This document shows positions 59,368-64,000 of a stretch of DNA of 64,000 nt, piece by piece (the first letter of the stretch is position 1; the number at the start of each line of letters is the position of its first letter). The stretch is from NCBI RefSeq assembly GCF_003353055.1, contig NZ_QKWJ01000013.1, forward strand, positions 78,685 to 142,684, written 5' to 3'. Source of the DNA: Cupriavidus lacunae (GTDB lineage Bacteria; Pseudomonadota; Gammaproteobacteria; Burkholderiales; Burkholderiaceae). Under the pieces are notes generated by a model. That model searched no databases, was not told the DNA's origin, and saw only the letters and a list, made by a program, of their open reading frames with translations. Position numbers and translations under genes: made by a program.

Positions 59368-60500
59368 CCCGCCGCGCCGTGCATGCCGCCAGCGACGGCC
59401 CCCTGCGCCTGGCTGTGCTGGAACACTATGGCGAGACCTTCGGCGTCGATGACAAGCCGTGGCAGGCCTGGCGCCTGGCCGACGCGCCGGCGCAACCCGG
59501 CACCCACGATGTGCTGATGTCCGACGGCGAAGCCGACGAAGCCGTGATCGCGCGTGTTGCCGCCGCGGGCGCCACGCTGATCGAGACCGACCGCGAGGGC
59601 GGCCAGTGGATCGACACCGTGCGCTCGCCGATGGGCACGTGGGTATTCTCCGTGGCCGCCGACACCGACCAGCCGCATTCACCCGCCTTCGTCGCGGTGC
59701 TGCTGGCCTGCATGTCGCTGCATTTCCCCGCGCACGACGCGCTGTGCCTGGCACGTGCCTGGGAACCCGCCTCGGCCGACTGGCCGTCCGACTTCGCGCG
59801 CTTCCCGCACGTGCGGCACGCCGCGCTGGTGGCGCCCGAGCAGGGCGCGGCGCCGTTCGCGCCGTGCCCCGCGCTGGGCCTGTACGTGGTGGTGCCGAGC
59901 GCCGATTGGATCGAGCGCCTGGCGCCGCTGAACGTGCCGACGGTGCAACTGCGCTTCAAGTCCGACGACCCGGCCGCGGTGCGCGCCGAGATCGCACGCG
60001 CGGCGAAGGCCATGCAGGGCTCGTCTTCGCGCCTGTTCATCAACGACCACTGGCAGGCCGCGATCGACTACCGCGCCGCCAACGGGGGCGAGCAGAGCGG
60101 CATCTACGGCATCCACCTCGGCCAGGAAGACCTGGACGACGCCGACCTCGATGCGATCCGCGCGTCGGGGCTGCGCCTGGGTGTCTCCACCCACGGCTAT
60201 GCCGAAATGCTGCGGGTGGCCGCGATCCGCCCCAGCTATCTGGCGCTGGGCGCGATCTTCCCGACGACCACCAAGGCGATGCCGACCCAGCCGCAAGGCA
60301 TGGGCCGCTTCCGCGCCTATGTGAAGCTGATGCAGCCGGTGATCCCGTCGCTGGTGGGCATCGGCGGCGTCAACGCCGCCAATATGCGCGAGGTGCTGGC
60401 CGTCGGCGTCGGCAGTGCCGCCGTGGTGCGCGCGGTGACCGAGGCAGGCGACGTGCCGGCCGCGGTGGCCCACCTGGTCAGCCTGTTCCCCACCGCCTGA
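59364..60500 (+). CDS. thiE: Thiamine-phosphate synthase with N-terminal extension
   Basis: 378 residues, against ~210 for ordinary ThiE. The C-terminal ~210 residues are a complete ThiE barrel: VPTVQLRFKSDD, LFINDHWQAAIDY, GIHLGQEDLDDADL, GLRLGVSTHGYAEM, YLALGAIFPTTTKAMPTQPQG, VGIGGVNAANM. It joins HMP-PP and thiazole phosphate. The first ~165 residues include VLMSDGEADEAVIARVAAAGATLIETDREG and VAVLLACMSLHFPAHDALCLARA, recalling the end of a ThiD/PfkB kinase without its catalytic motifs. It overlaps thiG by 4 bases. Confidence 0.93.
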   Translation: MTRRAVHAASDGPLRLAVLEHYGETFGVDDKPWQAWRLADAPAQPGTHDVLMSDGEADEAVIARVAAAGATLIETDREGGQWIDTVRSPMGTWVFSVAADTDQPHSPAFVAVLLACMSLHFPAHDALCLARAWEPASADWPSDFARFPHVRHAALVAPEQGAAPFAPCPALGLYVVVPSADWIERLAPLNVPTVQLRFKSDDPAAVRAEIARAAKAMQGSSSRLFINDHWQAAIDYRAANGGEQSGIYGIHLGQEDLDDADLDAIRASGLRLGVSTHGYAEMLRVAAIRPSYLALGAIFPTTTKAMPTQPQGMGRFRAYVKLMQPVIPSLVGIGGVNAANMREVLAVGVGSAAVVRAVTEAGDVPAAVAHLVSLFPTA

Positions 60501-60514
60501 GCGTGGCCCCGGCC

Positions 60515-61030
60515 ATGGCATCGTCCGCCGCCGCGCGCATCCGCCTGGCAGCGGCGGACGAGGTGCCGCGGCTGGCCGATATCGAACTGGCCGCCGCGGC
60601 GCTGTTCCCTGACGCCGACCTGCCGGCGCTGCTGCGCCTGGTCAGCACGCCCGTGCCGGTGCTGGCCACCGCGCAGCGCGAAGCGCGCCTGTGGGTGGCC
60701 GAGCGCAACGGCGAACTGGCCGGCTTTGCGCTGGCCAGCCGCAACGGCGAGTACGCCTATCTCGATGAAATGGATGTGCATCCCGACCACGGGCGCCGCG
60801 GCATCGGGCGGGCGCTGGTCGGGGCGGTGCAGGGCTGGGCGCGGGCGGGGGGCTCGCACTCGCTCAACCTGACCACCTTCGCGCATCTGCCCTGGAACGC
60901 GCCGTTCTATGCGTCGCTCGGGTTTCGCGAGTTGCGTGACGACGAACTATGTCCGTTGCTGGCCGATGCGCTGGCGGCGCAGCGTGCTGCCGGGCTGCGG
61001 CAGCGGGTGGCGATGCGGCAGGTGCTCTGA
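60515..61030 (+). CDS. GNAT-family N-acetyltransferase
   Basis: 171-residue GNAT protein starting 14 bases after thiE. Acetyl-CoA-binding motif A is EMDVHPDHGRRGIGRALVGAVQGWA (about 85-110), followed by LNLTTFAHLPWNAPFYASLGF, motif B. The substrate is unknown; it may be the last gene of the thi transcript, but thiamin relevance is not implied. The open frame upstream is a shadow of thiE. Confidence 0.82.
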   Translation: MASSAAARIRLAAADEVPRLADIELAAAALFPDADLPALLRLVSTPVPVLATAQREARLWVAERNGELAGFALASRNGEYAYLDEMDVHPDHGRRGIGRALVGAVQGWARAGGSHSLNLTTFAHLPWNAPFYASLGFRELRDDELCPLLADALAAQRAAGLRQRVAMRQVL

Positions 61031-61145
61031 AGGGCGCGCGCGGTGCCAAGATTTGTGCGACATTCGCCCAGCCTCGGGAACCGAACGGGACCCCGCCGCT
61101 ATGATGTTGGGCAGCATTCCCCGCCAACCTTCCGCATCCCCCATC

Positions 61146-61598
61146 ATGTCCAGCCAGACTGCCCCCGAAATCGTCCCCGCCGCACCCGGCACGCCCGACA
61201 AGCCCTACTTCGGCATCGACATTCCGCTGATGCGTTATTTCGGCCTGCAGCCGGTGCATATCGAGGAAGGCCTGTGCCGCACCCGGCTGCCCGCGCATCC
61301 GTCGCTGGTCAACAGCCGCGGCGATGTGCATGGCGGCACGCTGATGGCGACGCTGGATTTCACCCTGAGCGGCGCCGCGCGCTCGCATGCGCCGCTGGAA
61401 ACGGGCGTGATCACCATCGACATGTCCACGCATTTCCTGGCGGCGGCGCGCGGCGAGCTGACGCTGGAGGCGCGCTGCCTGCGCCGCGGCGCGCGCATTG
61501 CGTTTTGCGAGGGCGAGGTCAGGGATGCGGCCGGCACCGTGGTGTGCGTGGCACGGGCCGCGTTCAAGCTGGTGCCGCTGTCGAGCGGCGGCAACTGA
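61146..61598 (+). CDS. PaaI-family hotdog thioesterase
   Basis: 150-residue hotdog thioesterase of the PaaI/YdiI type. It has the catalytic region SLVNSRGDVHGGTLMATLDFTLSGAAR with HGG and the following Asp, then VITIDMSTHFLAAARGELTLEARCLRRGARIAFCEGEV. It probably acts on phenylacetyl- or hydroxyacyl-CoA; the substrate is unknown. ATG 61146 gives the family length; ATG 61101 would add 15 residues without a better ribosome-binding site. Confidence 0.83.
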   Translation: MSSQTAPEIVPAAPGTPDKPYFGIDIPLMRYFGLQPVHIEEGLCRTRLPAHPSLVNSRGDVHGGTLMATLDFTLSGAARSHAPLETGVITIDMSTHFLAAARGELTLEARCLRRGARIAFCEGEVRDAAGTVVCVARAAFKLVPLSSGGN

Positions 61599-61612
61599 AG
61601 ACCCGAGGCCGC

Positions 61613-62047
61613 TCAGTCCTGCAGCGGCCGGTACACCTGTTCGAAGCGTGCGCGCTCGGTGATGCCATAGTCGCCGGGCGCGTATTGCATCAGCCAGTCG
61701 CCCGGCTTGCCGTGCAGGACGTCGCCGCCGGCGGTGCGCGCAACGCTGAAGGGCTCGTGCATTTCCCTGGCCAGCACCGGGATCGGCTTGTTCCGGTAGG
61801 CGCCGTCCTGGCCATGTGCGAGCGGCGGCACCGCTTCGTACTTGGGGTCGAAGCGGTCGCGCGAGACGCACCAGCGGTCGCCGCCGCGGCTGGTGATCAG
61901 CGCATCGCCAGGCTGGTAGCGGTTGGGCCCCTCGCGGCTGATCAGCTCGCCGGGCCCGGTGGCGAACACCACGTCGACGACTTCATGCTTGAGGTAGAAC
62001 GTGGCAGCCGGGTCGCTGCGCAGGTCGATATCGGTCAGCATCGTCAT
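61613..62047 (-). CDS. PGDYG-domain protein
   Basis: 144-residue soluble protein ending with the family's name-giving motif (MQYAPGDYGITERARFEQVYRPL). An earlier repeat-like segment reads NRYQPGDALITSRGGDRWCVSRDRFDPKYEAVP. Function is unknown; proteins of this type occur in many Burkholderiales. The ATG at 62047 lies just after the thiD stop; a TTG at 62056 overlapping that stop is an alternative. Probably co-transcribed with thiD. Confidence 0.75.
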   Translation of the reverse strand: MTMLTDIDLRSDPAATFYLKHEVVDVVFATGPGELISREGPNRYQPGDALITSRGGDRWCVSRDRFDPKYEAVPPLAHGQDGAYRNKPIPVLAREMHEPFSVARTAGGDVLHGKPGDWLMQYAPGDYGITERARFEQVYRPLQD

Positions 62048-62052
62048 GTTCG

Positions 62053-62880
<828 letters not shown>

Positions 62881-62928
62881 CTGTGCAGGAATCGGAGGGA
62901 TCCGGTGCGCAAGGCGCCCGGGCACGCT

Positions 62929-62934
62929 ACAATA
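62929..62934 (+). promoter_or_regulatory. Plus-strand -10 box cut off from its gene
   Basis: TACAAT in CACGCTACAATACCG resembles a -10 element for a plus-strand gene divergent from thiD. The intron starts 10 bases later, so any gene served by it is now displaced beyond the window. Confidence 0.35.
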
Positions 62935-62943
62935 CCGCCACTC

Positions 62944-63882
62944 GTGCGACACGCACTCTCGTGTCCGGGTAGCTCCAACGTAAGGAGCATCGACCTTTGT
63001 TGGGACAAGGTGGCGGCCTCGGCTGGCACCGTCCAATCCCAACCATTTTTTGCTTAGACAAGCCGAGCCGAAAGGTGAGGTAAGTCGATACTGGTGCAAT
63101 GCCTGCCGGATTTTCGGTAGGGATTGTAGCTTGCTTTTGCTGGTCAACAGCCAGCCATCGCCCAAGGCGGGGACACTCGCCTTTGGGCGAATTCGCCTTG
63201 ATACCTTCCCCAGTGGGAAGGCGTCTGCGCTCGTCTCTGTTGCATAACTGCCACACGATTTAAACCGATCTATTGGGTCGGCATCGCGTCTTGGACCGAC
63301 TGCAGCCACTGCGCTCGCACGTCGGTAAGCGCTTGCCTTTGCGGGAGCACATAAGTAAGGACTGAGGCCCGGAGCGTAAAGCTCTACGCGTTATGGTTCG
63401 GTCGACCACGTCCGCGAGGGCGCCTTGATAGAGAACCCGCTATGCGACTAGCGGTAGCCTAGGGGGACATGCGTCACTGGTAACGGTGGGGTGTGAAGCT
63501 TCCCTGACAATGTAGCCCCCGTAAGGGTGTCAATGGATCGTGAGGTCCGTGGGCAGCAAACCGAAGCAGCATCGGTTGAGGAGCTAGGCTGGCTGGTATG
63601 GGCAACACATGTGAACTGCTGATAAACGTCGTGAGTATTACGGTGCCAAAGCTGATGATAGGCACTAACCAAAAGGTACGTGGCTGGATACTCCGTTGAG
63701 TGGTCGGAGTACGTCGTCGTTAAGCCATCGGCGAAGAGGCAGGCCCTAACCCAGTCGTGTAACGCGTGGGGGACGTGGTAAGCCCGTATGGCTGCCCGAG
63801 TGCAGTTTGGCTCAGGCAGGCGAACCGCAAGGAACGCTGTTGGCTGTGCGGGTATGGGAGGTTGGAAAAAGCGAATGCGGAC
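62944..63882 (+). mobile_element. 5' part of a probable group II intron
   Basis: Starts with GTGCGAC, the GUGYG-type 5' end of group II introns, and runs ~940 bases without a credible gene. The base composition is lower in GC than the flanks, with many short hairpins capped by GNRA-type loops (GTAA near 62980 and 63381, GCAA near 63828) typical of domains I-III. Its right side breaks into an IS256-like end, so domain IV's reverse transcriptase/maturase, domain V and domain VI are outside the window or lost. Intron class cannot be assigned without a covariance search. Confidence 0.65.
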
Positions 63883-64000
63883 GTGTCAGGAATTTTGTGT
63901 GCTGAGGTCGGTTAAAGTTAAACGGATCTCAGCGTAGGGCGTTGGTGAAGCGGTCGCCAAAGAGGATGGCGAACTGGTTGGCCGCTTGCTTCCAGGTGAT
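63883..64000 (-). mobile_element. IS256-family insertion sequence end (partial)
   Basis: GTGTCAGGAATTTTGTGTGC at about 63883 resembles an IS256-family terminal inverted repeat. It is followed by a 26-base untranslated stretch and then the C-terminal end of a transposase on the minus strand. The rest of the element lies outside the window. The exact boundary needs the other inverted repeat and target duplication. Confidence 0.7.
63929..64000 (-). CDS. IS256-family transposase, C-terminal fragment
   Basis: The last 23 codons and the TGA are visible: the peptide ends ITWKQAANQFAILFGDRFTN then ALR. The W-K-x-A-x-N-Q-F-A-I-L-F-x-D-R-F pattern is the usual C-terminus of IS256/mutator-type DDE transposases. 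The frame is open to the window edge. Confidence 0.75.
   Translation of the reverse strand: MTWKQAANQFAILFGDRFTNALR

Noticed and set aside
63448..63672. Minus-strand frames of 63-74 codons in the last kilobase
   Set aside because: They lie in the structured RNA-like intron segment and have no recognisable similarity.
63860..63882. GCGAATGC stretch resembling part of 23S rRNA
   Set aside because: The match is only a few bases, the flanks do not continue as rRNA, and the site is followed at once by an IS256-type end.

Overview
The window is chromosomal DNA of a high-GC betaproteobacterium of the family Burkholderiaceae, most likely Cupriavidus (or a close Ralstonia relative). This rests on strong G/C third-position bias, the protein sequences (378-residue ThiE, type 2 ArgC, long DksA, RegB/RegA, Bug-type binding protein) and gene order. 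It is mostly core metabolism on both strands with tightly overlapping operons. No tRNA, rRNA, CRISPR array or prophage was seen.

Layout, left half. Bases 3-4388 hold the biotin operon bioA(partial)-bioF-bioD-bioB, followed by a biotin-carrying acyl-CoA carboxylase subunit (3-methylcrotonyl-CoA carboxylase alpha type). A gene-free ~0.9 kb stretch with a very long imperfect palindrome (6487-7269) separates it from an operon of ghrA, HMG-CoA lyase, YbaK, a hotdog thioesterase, a DUF1289 protein and an MBL-fold hydrolase (7393-11494). Bases 11527-18500, all on the minus strand, form a zinc-homeostasis region: TonB receptor, DUF2946 protein, two COG0523 GTPases, a cysteine-poor DksA and a Zur-type regulator, with a shared candidate operator at two promoters. 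Then come a fluoroacetate-dehalogenase-like hydrolase, a Bug binding protein, hslVU, a small exported protein, regA/regB, a PCu(A)C copper chaperone, a LysR/YdcZ pair and a CWC protein.

Layout, right half. argB, a HAD nucleotidase with slmA, and metX-metW behind a SAM-II riboswitch are followed by a LysR/EamA pair, a thioesterase, an AmpG-like permease, an M48 peptidase, argC, an mqsRA toxin-antitoxin module, xthA, pyrE, a patatin, PPK2, dapF, two lipid A acyltransferases, metK (with a second SAM-II-like leader), a Kdo hydroxylase, an aldehyde dehydrogenase, a GMC oxidoreductase and aidB. A TPP riboswitch precedes the thiamin operon thiC-thiO-thiS-thiG-thiE. A GNAT, a PaaI-type thioesterase, a PGDYG protein and thiD follow. 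The window ends in the 5' part of a probable group II intron that is broken by an IS256-family element.

How it fits together. Biotin synthesis sits beside a biotin-dependent leucine-catabolic carboxylase, and HMG-CoA lyase, the last step of leucine breakdown, lies just downstream. Methionine synthesis (metX) and its use (metK) appear to be sensed by the same class of SAM-binding RNA from two loci. Zinc limitation is probably read by Zur acting on itself and on a metallochaperone operon. Thiamin synthesis is under TPP control, with thiD in a separate minus-strand unit. The least ordinary signals are the paired SAM-II leaders, the Zur-like operator pair, the ThiE N-terminal relic domain, the palindrome with mirror-image base composition, and the intron/IS nest at the right end.
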